NCBI GenBank assembly: GCA_911728435.2
Contig: OU452204.1
Span: 7,254,001-7,318,000, forward strand
DNA length: 64,000 nt
Reading direction: 5' to 3'
DNA from: Apoderus coryli
Lineage: Eukaryota; Arthropoda; Insecta; Coleoptera; Attelabidae
Made by a program: the position numbers and the translations under genes. The notes beneath the pieces were generated by a model, which saw only the letters and a program-made list of their open reading frames with translations, did not search any database and was not told where the DNA came from. This document shows positions 51,417-61,564 of the stretch, in pieces (position 1 is the stretch's first letter; each line of letters begins with the position of its first letter).

Positions 51417-52846
51417 CAGTGGCAAAGCGTCCATGTAACCACTGTTACCATTGGTAACAGTTAAAAATCTTGAAAATAAATATTTTATGACTACTAACTG
51501 TAAAATAATTTTATTTATTTTTTTACCAACAGCAATATGTAATAATTATATTAATTAATCAAGGAAATTAACCGAATCCAAGAAAGATATAACACGATAA
51601 ACAATCTGCCTCACTTAGACTAGATTGAATGTTACCACTTTCGTTTATGGATACGCGTGATGGTTCGTCGGCCCCTGGTCGGGGCCGACTCATGTCTGGT
51701 CGCGTATATGAATTTTACAGCGCGAGAGCGTCGCGATATTATGTACGCTTGTTACCATTTTTTGTGTTGGTTACTCGTATTAATAGGCAGCAATTAAATA
51801 AACAAACATGGATGAGTGCCGCTGCGTAATCGATCAACTACGTGATTTATTTTATCCCACAGGCCTGTATTAGTCTTTGCAATTTTTACTTATAAAAAAA
51901 TTATCTAAAAAAATGTTTAAATAAAATACCTAAAATAAGCAAAAAATTATATTTGGGAGGTTCAAAATATTTTTTTTAAGATAAGATTTTTCACATCTGG
52001 TTTTGCTAACACTTTAGAAAATGTCCCGCGTCGCCACTGCTGAGGTTGATGTCTATGAATTTATTAATGCAATATATGCGAGTATCTATATAATTTTTCA
52101 TACTACTCAATCGACGAAAATTTAAAAATTCGGTAACGTTTTTGGATTTTAAAAGGAAGGGAAGCTGTATTTTCAGTAATTAAAAATTGTGTTAAATGTA
52201 AAATTATAAAAGCAAAACCAATAATACCACAAATGGAATTATTGCCTATGGAAAAAATTTCAAAACCGATTGGACCTTTTTACTATACTGGAATTGACTA
52301 TTTTGGTCCAATAGAAACATCCATCGGTCGACGAGGAGAGAAAAAATATGGTTTTATTTTTACGTGCCTCTGAATTGGTGCGGTACATATTGATGTCGCA
52401 GAATGTCTTACCACGGATTCCGCGAGACTTGCTATAAGAAGATTTACCGCTAAAAAGTACAACTGAGTACTTCATTGGATTTTCCGGGCATACTTTTTTG
52501 GCAGCTTGAATAATAATAGAGATAAGAGGGGTTTCAAAATGCAGAACTTTCAAAGAGTAACAGCGGTAACCCCATTCTAATTGTGGCATCGTAAATTTAA
52601 TAAATAAATCAATAAATAAAAAGTAGCAACAGTTTGGGACACACGGTACAGCAAGAGGCATATAACACCAATAATATTTTGATACAAAAAGTTGTGGATC
52701 ATCAAAACAATATTACATATTCGTGTTGGTAAAAAAATAAATAAAATTATTTTACAGTTAGTAGTCATAAAATATTTATTTTCAAGATTTTTAACTGTTA
52801 CCAATGGTAACAGTGGTTACATGGACGCTTCGCCACTGAACGTCAG
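51417..52846. mobile_element. hAT-like terminal sequences flanking a composite (three ends)
   Basis: CAGTGGCAAAGCGTCCATGT at 51417 is a hAT-type terminus. Its first ~125 bp recurs inverted at 52705-52846, ending GGACGCTTCGCCACTG. A third terminus GTCCCGCGTCGCCACTG ends at 52039. So either a 623-bp non-autonomous hAT (51417-52039) lies next to a solo end, or a larger foldback spans 51417-52846. No matching 8-bp target duplication is visible for either pairing. No hAT transposase motifs seen. Confidence 0.5.
52150..52530 (+). pseudogene. BEL/Pao integrase fragment
   Basis: Plus strand: NCVKCKIIKAKPIIPQMELL (zinc-binding end plus linker), PIGPFYYTGIDYFGPIETSI (start of the integrase catalytic core with its first aspartate, D in GIDYFGP), RRGEKKYGFIFTCL, then after a stop AVHIDVAECLTTDSARLAI, the second core region. 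Two stops. Lies between the hAT-like ends. Confidence 0.78.
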
Positions 52847-52854
52847 TAGTTTTT

Positions 52855-53310
52855 CGTGGTTGTTTATGGCAGTAGCAGTATGCAATTACCAACTATTTCC
52901 CCATTCATTTTCTTTATTCTCCACAAAAGTAGCTTTGTAGCAAAAATTAGGACTTTGTCTGAAAAAAAAAATTACAATCAAATAATATTTTGTATGCCTC
53001 TATTTTGGAAAAAAATCATACATATTTGAACAGAAAATAAAATATATAAGTCCTCGGTAGTATAGTGGTGAGTATCCCCGCCTGTCACGCGGGAGACCGG
53101 GGTTCGATTCCCCGCCGTGGAGATATTTTTTTTCTTTTTTTTTTTTTTAATTTTCATCGTCACATATATTGCATTAATAAATTCATTCACATCAACGTCA
53201 GTATTTTTTCGTAGTTGTTTATGAGCATTAGCAATATGCAATTACCACAAATAACACCTATTTCCCCATTCATTTTCTTTATTCTCCACAAAAGTAGCGT
53301 TGTTGCAAAA
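52855..53310. repeat. Direct duplication flanking the tRNA-Asp gene
   Basis: 52855-52945 and 53205-53310 share TTTTTCGT.GTTGTTTATG, ATGCAATTACCA and CCCCATTCATTTTCTTTATT then CTCCACAAAAGTAGC, in direct orientation about 355 bp apart. The tRNA gene lies between. Suggests a segmental duplication in which only one copy kept a tRNA. Confidence 0.65.
53051..53122 (+). tRNA. tRNA-Asp (GTC)
   Basis: 72 nt, cloverleaf readable: D-arm with A-box TAGTATAGTGGTGAGTA, anticodon stem CCCGC/GCGGG with loop CTGTCAC (anticodon GTC at 53084-53086), variable loop AGACC, T-arm CGGGGTTCGATTCCCCG, discriminator G. It is nearly identical to the standard animal nuclear tRNA-Asp. One T-T mismatch breaks the acceptor stem (positions 4-69, where the canonical 3' strand has A). 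No intron. A long T-run 7 nt downstream would end pol III transcription. Confidence 0.93.
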
Positions 53311-53544
53311 AATAGGTCATCATCATTCTATTTTCTGCCAAATATATCGTATTCGCCCCAGTAGTTTGACTAAGTTGTATTCCGATATTGCTCATCATAA
53401 AACCCAAGAATGCCTACCATAAATGTAAAAGGACCGGATTGTATATTTATTATAATTTCTGAAAGCAGGTAATTTTGTCCCTCAGCCAGATGGAAGTGTT
53501 CACTTGTGTTACGGCTTGCAATAATTTTCAAACATTTATATATT
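53311..53544. other. Non-coding, nothing recognised
   Basis: AT-rich spacer between the tRNA-flanking duplication and the GC-containing block. Confidence 0.35.
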
Positions 53545-54244
53545 ATTTTCGCCTGCCTGTACTTAAACAGAGTTTTACCGCCCGCATATGCCGGCGGTAA
53601 ATGACCAATTAGCGCCCGCTCTTTTTATTTATTTTTTCATAGATGGCGCTACTGTTAGATTTCCAATAATAACGTTAATATCAGTAGTTTTCACTCACTT
53701 AACTTAATGTGCATTCCATCTAGAGGATAAGTTGACAATTAATTGAGAAAGTTTACTTAGGTAGTCGTCTGCCATTCCGCTAAACTCATTTAATTATTTA
53801 AAATTGTCCATTATTAATTAGTAATCACTTTTTAATTATTATTGCAGTACCGAAATATACCTAAGAATCTAAAATCAAATTTCTATAGCGTACACGCTCA
53901 AATAATACTTTGACAGTTTCTTTCTACATTTAAAATACTCAACATTGACATGTGAGCCTGTCACATAAGTTTATCTGATCTGAGTTTGTCAAAGGATACA
54001 GCCTATTATCATGTACGTCAAAAATACTTCCATTAATTACTGTCAAAATCTGTCAGTTCATAACAGTAATAATTAATTATTAAAATAAAGTTCTTTTGGT
54101 TTAATATTGTAGTATGAAGAGGCAGGCGAAAAACAGTTGTAAGCACCACTGGCGGTAAAGCCGCTGCAGCCCTTCGCTATATAGCTGCCCTCGCTCGCTT
54201 CGCTCACTCGTGCGTCTATACAGCGGCGGACTGCAACGAATGCT
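53545..54244. repeat. Unclassified repeat block with GGCGGTAAA words
   Basis: Begins and ends with related words (TTTTCGCCTGCCTGTAC at 53545; GAGGCAGGCGAAAAACAG at 54119; TACCGCCC at 53577; TGGCGGTAAAGCCGC at 54150; GCTTTACCGC at 54242) and contains the low-complexity CTCGCTCGCTTCGCTCACTC. The mixture of inverted words suggests a non-autonomous DNA element, but its boundaries are not clear. Confidence 0.4.
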
Positions 54245-57105
54245 TTACCGCGCTTTATAATAAATCTTTATTTAGCACTTGGCTAATTTACAGCACAACA
54301 AAATACAAAATTGTAGTTTACAACCATTGTACAGTCAATATAAACAGTTATCATACAACAAACAAAGAAAAGAAACACAAGTCGTTACACATAACATTTC
54401 AAAATATTCTCACATATATACATATCTATTTACTATATACCCCTCCATTAACTATGACACTCATGCAACAGAGACGATTTTAATTTATTCTTAAACACTG
54501 TAATAGCGACGCAAGACCCCAAGTCATTCCCAAGTGAATTATATTCCAACACACCATTGTGGAAAAGCGACCTCTCTGAAAGTTTTTTATTTTTTGTTGT
54601 TACTCGTATGTCAGTTCGTGAACGTGTGTTATAATTATGTACTTCATTGTTGTATGTCAATTTTGACGCAAGGTAAACAGGCGTAAGACCCAATTTTATT
54701 TTGTGAATCAGAGTCAGAGTTTGGAATTTTAAATAATTTTCCACGGAGAGCCAGTTTAGCTCTCTCAGCATATATTTGATTGAAGTATCTCTGGGCACGG
54801 AGAGTATGATTCTCATCGCTCGATTTTGCAATTTTTGCATTCTATCCTTTTCATTTTTATTTGCTAAATATAGTATGGACGCTGCGAATGTAAAATGAGG
54901 AGAAATTAGCGTATTGTATACCGTTAATTTGGCCCACTGTGATAGAAACGGAGCAATTCTGTATAAAAAGTTTACGTTACACGATATTTTATTAATAATA
55001 TACTGTGAATGTATTTTAAATGTTAGTCCTCTATCTATAATTATACCCAAATATTTAAATGTTTCAACAACCTCAATTTCAACTCCTTCAACCACTATGC
55101 GATATCTGCTCTTAAATTCTTGAAACTTGTGAATGTTACCAATCAACATAAATTTGGTCTTAGCGGCGTTAAGTTTCAATAGATTGCTATTGCACCATTC
55201 GACGATATTACTCAACTCCGCGTTCAACGTGTCCGTTAATACCTCAAAATCATTTGCAGAAAAGTAAAGCAAGGTGTCGTCAGCAAACAGATGAATTTGA
55301 CACTTTCTGACGGTTCGAACAATGTCATTGATATACAATAAAAACAACAGTGGTCCAAGTGTACTTCCCTGCGGCACCCCATTCCTTACACTTGTTTCGT
55401 TTGAAGTGATTTTATTTATTTTTGTCACCTGTCTTCTATTGTTCAAGTAGTCCTTAAACCAACTTAAAGCTACTCCATTAATACCGTAGTTTTTCATCTT
55501 GTCTAACAATCTCTTCCGGTCTATCGTTTCGAACGCTCGTTTTAGGTCTAGGAATACTGCACCAATCAGCATACCTCTGTCAAACTTCTCTTTCCAATCG
55601 AATAATACGTTCTGCACAGCGGTTTCACAACTATGACCCTTACGGAAACCCGACTGATTAACATACAAAATGTTATTATCAACAACGTAACCGGTTAATT
55701 GTTCATAAACCACTTTTTCGATTATCTTTTCAATGCCCACCAAAAGATTAATTGGCCGTAACTCACAGGCAGTTTTCACGTTATTCACTTTCGGAATAGG
55801 TATAACTGTTGAAATTTTTAAGATGGATGGTAATTTACCTGTTTCTAAAGATGAGTTGACAAGATTTAGCAGTGGTTGCTTTATATTCTCATAAATGTTT
55901 TTGATCAACTCAGCTGTAACTCCATCCGGACTTCCTTTATTGGGTAACGAAAATACAACCTTCCGAAGTTCATTATAATTTAACAATTTAAAAGATCTGA
56001 AAGATGAGATTAGAGGAGGGTTGTTTTCCGTGAAGTCTATTTTATTTGTAGTGTCGATTTCAGATATAACACTATCAATACTGTTAATATAAAAGTTGTT
56101 TAATTTATCACTCATCTCCGATGCCTCTGATACTTCTTCCCCATCAATTTCCAATTTTCTAAACTCCACATTTTTTCTTGATGTTATTAGGGGTTTGAGT
56201 GTGTTCCACATCTTTCTAGGGTCCGACTTACATGAATCTATTTTATTTTCATAATATAGTTTTTTTTCTTGCCGTATTATTTTTAACGCTTGATTCCTAT
56301 TATACTTATATAACTCTCTGTTTGCCTGAGTTTCACTCAACTTATAGGTTTTGTAGCTTTCGTCCCTTTTTTTAACTGCGCAGCGTACTGTCTCATTCCA
56401 CCATTCTTGAAATCTTGATTTGATGACTATCTCCTTTAAAGGGGCGACTTCGTCTAAGGTGTTAATAATAATAGTGTACAGTGAGTTGTACTTTTCGTCT
56501 AAGTTTCTATGTACATAATTCCATCGAACTGCTGAGAGTTTCTGATTAAGTAGAGTGTAGTTAATCCTTCCGCGAGATATCATATGTCGGCTACTCTTAT
56601 CTTTATGATTATTATTCAATTTCCAACATACAATGTAATGGTCCGTTATTTTTGGTGTATGGTGAACAGTACAGTTTATACTATCTACATTAGAAAAAAC
56701 CAAATCTATAATACTTCCGCCTGAGTCAGTTGCATGCGTTACATCCTGTACCAGTTGCTTGAAGCCAATTTCTCTCATTAAGTTGGCAAGTCTACGTGTA
56801 TAGGTTTGGTCCTGTAACCAATCAATATTAAAATCTCCCAGCATAATAACAGGATGTGTTATATCCTGAATACAATTTGAACACCACTCCTCAAAATCAT
56901 TCAAGAACTCGGCGTCGCTACCACCAGGAGAATGATATAGACCTACAAAATAGTAATGTTTCTTATTTATTATTACCTTTACATTAAGTAGCCAATAATT
57001 TTTCTGATACACCCATCTATCCACCTTCAGTAAGGTAACTGTTTCCCTTATATACATTAATACACCACCGGTATGCCTACTACTGCTATCGCATCTTGCA
57101 ATTCT
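54245..57105 (-). mobile_element. 5'-truncated LINE with long endonuclease/RT ORF
   Basis: The element runs from about 57105 (truncation inside the endonuclease, next to a TA-repeat) to a 3' end near 54245 with AATAAAGATTTATTATAA. The frame is open from the truncation to the stop at 54448, followed by a 200-bp 3' UTR. Lack of stops suggests a recent insertion. CR1/Jockey-like by RT motifs. Confidence 0.88.
54448..57057 (-). CDS. LINE ORF2 protein: endonuclease (truncated) + reverse transcriptase
   Basis: 869 residues from the first ATG; the frame is open a little further upstream (RCDSSSRHTGGV), so the true N-terminus was lost by truncation and the first third of the APE-type endonuclease is missing. 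Remaining endonuclease motifs: VIMLGDFNIDW (about 72-82), SIIDLVFSN, and KITDHYIV. RT: LPNKGSPDGVTAELIK, IPIPK, LRPINLL, GFRKGHSCETA, AVFLDLKRAFETID (motif A), RNGVPQGSTLGPLLFLLYIN (motif B), and HLFADDTLLYF with the catalytic ADD. C-terminal region ends with the HNYNTRSR and YNSLGNDLG tail. The protein would copy its RNA at a nicked target; without a full endonuclease it is probably not autonomous. Confidence 0.88.
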   Translation of the reverse strand: MYIRETVTLLKVDRWVYQKNYWLLNVKVIINKKHYYFVGLYHSPGGSDAEFLNDFEEWCSNCIQDITHPVIMLGDFNIDWLQDQTYTRRLANLMREIGFKQLVQDVTHATDSGGSIIDLVFSNVDSINCTVHHTPKITDHYIVCWKLNNNHKDKSSRHMISRGRINYTLLNQKLSAVRWNYVHRNLDEKYNSLYTIIINTLDEVAPLKEIVIKSRFQEWWNETVRCAVKKRDESYKTYKLSETQANRELYKYNRNQALKIIRQEKKLYYENKIDSCKSDPRKMWNTLKPLITSRKNVEFRKLEIDGEEVSEASEMSDKLNNFYINSIDSVISEIDTTNKIDFTENNPPLISSFRSFKLLNYNELRKVVFSLPNKGSPDGVTAELIKNIYENIKQPLLNLVNSSLETGKLPSILKISTVIPIPKVNNVKTACELRPINLLVGIEKIIEKVVYEQLTGYVVDNNILYVNQSGFRKGHSCETAVQNVLFDWKEKFDRGMLIGAVFLDLKRAFETIDRKRLLDKMKNYGINGVALSWFKDYLNNRRQVTKINKITSNETSVRNGVPQGSTLGPLLFLLYINDIVRTVRKCQIHLFADDTLLYFSANDFEVLTDTLNAELSNIVEWCNSNLLKLNAAKTKFMLIGNIHKFQEFKSRYRIVVEGVEIEVVETFKYLGIIIDRGLTFKIHSQYIINKISCNVNFLYRIAPFLSQWAKLTVYNTLISPHFTFAASILYLANKNEKDRMQKLQNRAMRIILSVPRDTSIKYMLRELNWLSVENYLKFQTLTLIHKIKLGLTPVYLASKLTYNNEVHNYNTRSRTDIRVTTKNKKLSERSLFHNGVLEYNSLGNDLGSCVAITVFKNKLKSSLLHECHS

Positions 57106-57107
57106 AT

Positions 57108-57132
57108 ATCTATATATATATATATATTATAC
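57108..57132. repeat. (TA)n microsatellite at LINE truncation point
   Basis: A TATATATATATATATATA run directly adjoins the 5' truncation of the LINE, so the insertion or template jump ended in this simple repeat. Confidence 0.7.
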
Positions 57133-57370
57133 TTAATATACTATTACAGACCTGTAGCAAATTTGCATTTTTTAGGATTAAACCAGGTAGTTTATTAGTT
57201 GTTTTTTAAACAATCTTTATTTCTAAATTTCTTAAACATACATATTTTTTACAAAACAATAAACACTTTTGAATTCCTAAGCAGTGCCAGAATGCACTGG
57301 TCCCGGAAGAACATCAGTATTATACAATTCGTGTAGAATTACATTACAATTTTTTTATATTTTTAACAAA
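57133..57370. other. LINE 3' UTR-like AT-rich stretch
   Basis: Lies 3' (minus strand) of the ORF ending at 57371. Probably the 3' UTR and flank of that LINE remnant; the exact end is unclear. Confidence 0.35.
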
Positions 57371-57690
57371 TTAATCTAAACTATGACACTCTCTAACTTC
57401 ATTCGACAAGGCATTGAAAATTGTACAGGCCCTAGACAATGGACTGTTCAATGCTACATTAGTTCTAGCGGTTTGCAAATAAATATTTGCTTGTGCCCTG
57501 GTATCATAACCATGGATATCATGATTGAATGTCAGGTTGCAATTACTTTTATGAATATTATTAATTATTTTAAAAATGATCTTACATTGTTCGAGTTCCA
57601 ACACCTTCGTCAGTCGACAAACCCCTAGTTCCCTATATAAATCAGATGTGTGGGTTCTTCTGTCGTACCCAAATAGGCCCATAAGCCAAA
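57371..57690 (-). pseudogene. LINE ORF2 C-terminal remnant
   Basis: 103 residues: GLFGYDRRTHTSDLYRELGV, KVLELEQCKIIFKIINNIHK, HDIHGYDTRAQANIYL, FNALSNEVREC. The YDTR..-(30)-FN.L..E pattern is the C-terminal region of non-LTR ORF2 proteins. It is truncated on the 5' side at the BEL/Pao sequence (57.7 kb). Confidence 0.72.
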
Positions 57691-57872
57691 ACCATTTTTC
57701 GCGAAAACAACTATACCTATACTTTCACCTTTACAAGTGTTGCATTCAACAGGCCAGAAACATAGAGGTAAATATAAAAGCTCTGGGCAGAGTCAAATCT
57801 GCTTCTTCGTCATCTCTCGTCGCTTTGTCGGCTACATTTAATTTCGATGGAACCCATTTACACTGCGTTATA

Positions 57873-59093
57873 AAGGGTGTCCCAAACTTAACGCAAGATT
57901 TTAATTTGCCACCATTTATGCAGTAAAGTGTTGGCAACCCTAAAAATAAAACAAATCGACAGCTGACAGTTTAGGGTTAGTAAAAATGGAGCGTTACACG
58001 ATAGAACAACGTGTCTTCATTATTGAACAATATTTCAAAAATAATGATAGTTCGAAAATTTCATACAAAATATGGTCGGAATAGTGTTTTAGCTTCGTCA
58101 ACTGTGATAGATTAATTGAAAAATTCCGGGAGACAGGATCCGTTGGAGACGCCAAGCCGTTCAAATGTCAATATAGAAGCAGTGCGTAAGTGTCGGTGAC
58201 TATCCAGGAACCTCAATTCGGCGTCGTGGACAATAATTGCAAATTGCAAGCACTCACCAGCGTATACTTACTAAAGATCTGTCTCCATGCTAAAAAAATT
58301 CAATTGACACAACAACTGAAGCCTAATGCACAGCGAAGAGAGTTTGCAGAATGGATTAATCCGCATCAACAAATGGATGCTGATTTTTCGAGCAATATCA
58401 TCCTAAGCGGCGAAGCACATTATCAGCTTGATGGGTTTGTTAATCGCCAAAACTGCCGTTTTTGGGGTTCTGAGAATCCACATGTGATTGTCGAAAAACA
58501 AATGCATCCACAACTGGTCACTGTTTGGTGTGGATTTTGGGCTGGAGGCATAATTGGACCATACTTTTTTGAAAATGAGGCTGGTCAAGCTGTGACTGTT
58601 ACTAGTGCTCGATATCGCGACATGATAACACAGTTGTTTTTGCCGAAATTGGATGATATTGATGTAGCCAATATGTAGTTTCAACAAGACGGTGCCACAT
58701 GCCATACAGCTTGTGAAACACTTCAATTACTGCATGAGACATTTCCAGGTCGTGTGCTCTCTCGTTTCGGTGATCAGAATTGGCCCCCTAGATCGTGTGA
58801 TTTAACACCATTAGATTTCATTTTATTGCGTTAGTTAAAAACATAGGTCTATGTCAACAAGCCCACAACCACGCGTGGATTAAAGGAGGATATTCAACGC
58901 TGCATCAACGAAATTCTTGATAAACGAGTGCGTATGTGTATGCAAAGCCGTGAAGGTCATTTGCTCGACATGTTATTCCATAAATAACCTTATCCTATGT
59001 ACTTTATGATTCAATAAAAAACTTACAATCAAAAGACTAAAAACTGTGGTTTTCTATTTAATTCAAATCTTGCGTTAATTTTGGGACACCCTT
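57873..59093 (+). mobile_element. DD41D mariner-type transposon inside BEL/Pao
   Basis: Terminal repeats AAGGGTGTCCCAAACTTAAC (left) and the inverse ending TGGGACACCCTT (right), about 30 bp with one mismatch, flanked by TA at 57871-57872 and 59094-59095. 1221 bp, an ordinary mariner size with short TIRs, unlike the long-arm elements. Inserted antisense to the BEL/Pao. Confidence 0.92.
57986..58987 (+). pseudogene. Mariner (DD41D) transposase, inactivated
   Basis: Starts MERYTIEQRVFIIEQYFKNN, frameshifts near 58070, then frame 58190-58678 runs to NPHQQMDADFSSNIILSGEA and HYQLDGFVNRQNCRFWG, KQMHPQLVTVWCGFWAG. The first catalytic site is SGEA, i.e. Asp to Gly. FQQDGATCHTACETLQLL has the second Asp; NWPPRSCDLTPLDF has the third at 41 residues. 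Ends near HLLDMLFHK-stop at 58987. Stops (one TAG at 58676-58678, another in the LR-LKT region) and the lost Asp show it is dead. Confidence 0.85.
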
Positions 59094-59935
59094 TATTTGT
59101 GTTTTCTAAAATTTCACTTATACGGTTAATAATAAAGGATGGCAATTTCTTTTCATTTCGTATCCAACAAAGGACTGTCATCGAATCTGTCCAAAAAGCT
59201 GTTCTGTTAATAAAAAATATATATTCAAGTTGGATGAGTTTTGCAAGACTACTTGCTATTACTGCGGCTTGAAGTTCCAATCCAGGAATTGTTGTAGATT
59301 TTAAAGGACTAACTGGATTACGTGACATAATTAAACGAACTTCAACTTCATTTTCTGCTTCAAAAAGAAAGTATGCACTGGTTGCAAAAACTTGCTCACT
59401 GGCATCACAAAAAATATGTTCATTTTTGAAGACCTTAATGAATATCATCTTTGAACTTCCAATTGTTTAACTTTTTCTATATTATTAAGCCAATTTATCT
59501 ATTTTTTGTATTGTTTGTCTGAAATTTCATCATTCCAATTTAGTCCACTTTTCCACACATCTTCCTAATGGACCAAAAATTGACATTATGGGTTTTAGCA
59601 TATCTGTTTTAGTTGGAAATTTCCTTCTAGATAATATGTCTGTTTGTACTTTCAACAAATATATCGGAAAACTTAAAATATCTATTTAGGCTCCCATTTT
59701 AAGCATCTGTATTAAATTGGACTCTTCAAAATTTTTATCAGAACCTCTTAAATACTTCTTTGTAATTGCTAATACATCCACGAAAATCACATCGACGTTT
59801 TTTATGTATGTGAATTACTTGTTCTAATAATTTTGTTGCTTCTTCAACTGTTGCTGCACTATCAATATAATCGTCGGTGTAAAATTGCTTCTGCTATTCT
59901 GTCATCTAGCTCAAAACAAAATGTGGCCTCCATGG

Positions 59936-60073
59936 GTAATATCAGAAAAAATTCATGATTATAAAATAAAATTTTATTTTCAAATACACAAAATATACAA
60001 ATAAAAAAATGTGATAGATCCTATCAAACAGTATACAAAATCAAATTTACGTGAACAGAAAATACACATACTT
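59936..60073. other. AT-rich spacer
   Basis: Nothing recognised between the BEL/Pao remnant and the next long-arm element. Confidence 0.35.
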
Positions 60074-60074
60074 A

Positions 60075-60977
60075 CAGGGTTTCTCACGGTAGCAATTCGT
60101 TAGAAGAGGCTTAGAAATCTCAATTTATGGACTGCAGGGTTATTCAAGAGTCTCTTTTATACTATTATATTTTCAAAATCGTAACACTTCCGGCTATACC
60201 GGAAGTCGTCATCAACTTCCTTATTTGAAACTAACACCCAGTATATTATTTTATTTTTGGATTCTTTAGAAAATTTCATGAGTTGGGTTGGGTTCGAACA
60301 TTTTTAAAGATGTGGTTTTATTTTCAACACTCATTTTCTACTGGTGGTAAGTGCTTTTTGGGTAGACTTGAGCATAAGAATATACTTTCGAAATCCATCG
60401 ACATTGACAATAATTGACCATTTAAGCTAAAATGACCAATTACATAATTTTCAACGCGGAAAAATTTCACATGAGACACCCTGTATATTCTCTTATAGCA
60501 TGCGGATTATCCTGTGCCCAGTAATGATTATTTGGTCAATTTATAATTCCTTCCCTGTTGAATTTTGATTGATCCGTCCATATAATCTTTTGGAAAAACA
60601 TCGGATTTTAGATAAATTTAATGCACGTGAAGACGCAAAAAAGGAATCGTAGATAGGTCTTTTGGGGTATCATTGACATTTGCTAAAAATATGGATTATC
60701 AAGAAACCGTTGGAAATAGGTAGATACAGGGACAGTTATCAAAAGAATATCTAAGAAACAGTGAAAAATAGGAATAAGGAAACTCATCATGGAATGTTCC
60801 CAAGAATCCAAAAATAAAATAATATACTGGGTGTTTAATTTAAAATAAGTGTTACGATCTTGAAAATATTGTAGAATAAAAGAAAATCTTTAATAACCCT
60901 GAAATCTCAAAATAAAGATTTCCAAGTCTTTTCTAACAACGAATACTTCTAACGAACAGCTACCGTAAGTAACCCTG
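60075..60977 (-). mobile_element. Long-arm mariner-type transposon, deletion derivative
   Basis: Ends CAGGGTTTCTCACGGTAGCA and the inverse TACCGTAAGTAACCCTG, each beside TA (60073-60074, 60978-60979). Inverted arms of about 215 bp (60075-60290 and 60765-60977), with shared AGAATCCAAAAATAAAATAA and CACTTCCGGCTATACCGGAA region on one side. The interior on the minus strand retains a transposase block with QSKFNREGIINW and HYWAQDNPHAIREY. 903 bp, non-autonomous. Confidence 0.8.
60480..60600 (-). pseudogene. Transposase catalytic-block remnant
   Basis: Minus strand: KIIWTDQSKFNREGI, then NNHYWAQDNPHAIREY across frames, equivalent to the FSDECTFHNNG...HYYSDSNPHEYR block of the intact enzyme at 14373-15410, including the first catalytic aspartate (in WTDQ). 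The remainder is deleted. Confidence 0.6.
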
Positions 60978-61564
60978 TATATATAACAGATAATACACTA
61001 TAAAAATTGTTTTTAGGCTTTCCCTACGATATTTAAGCATTCAACTTATTTTTTTTTATAATTATACATTACAAGGTTATACTATTCAATAAATAATTTT
61101 TATTTTCGAATAATGTTTTTTTTTTACAATAATTTCTATTTTAATTGTCTCATGAAATTAATAATTATTATAGATTTTTGTATAACAATATATCACAATA
61201 ATTAAAATTAAATACATTCATTCGTCTACTTATTTTAATATAATATTATAATACACCAAAAATTTTACAGAAAAATAAAGTGTAAGCTTTTATTTATTTC
61301 TTAAATACTAATAATAATTAGGAGAGCTCCAGTTTTTTGTTATATTATGTTAATGTTTTTTGTATTGTATGGACGCTAGAATGCTTTTATTTTACTAAGT
61401 ATAAATTATTTGGCAAATTGTTTTTTTTAGTGTCTTATTTTAACTAAAAAAAAAAAAAAAGATTTTAATTTTCCAGTGTGTAACGCTAACCAGCAGTAGA
61501 ACTCAGTGCAATGTATCTACTATATTATAGAAAGTGGTAGTTAAAGCCAATGCAATGTATAGAA
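60978..61564. other. AT-rich stretch with homopolymers
   Basis: Many A/T runs, an A14 run near 61447, no supported features. Confidence 0.35.

Larger units (their letters stand above)
57746..59935 (-). mobile_element. BEL/Pao retrotransposon remnant split by a mariner
   Basis: Minus strand. From the right: RT region near 59900-59740 (DDYID-like catalytic box, then KLLEQVIHIHKKR and RCDFRGCISN in broken frames); Pao RNase H-like region 59448-59094 (HIFCDASEQVFATSAYFLFE, LELQAAVIASSLAKLIQL, FWTDSMTVLCWI); then, beyond the mariner, 57872-57746 with KWVPSKLNVADKATRD and DLTLPRAFIF. Reading across the mariner gives the standard order ISEILE... to WVPSKLNVADKATR. Many stops; dead. Confidence 0.85.

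Noticed and set aside
54279..55123. Plus-strand ORFs over the LINE
   Set aside because: Antisense shadows of the long minus-strand RT ORF or of its 3' UTR.
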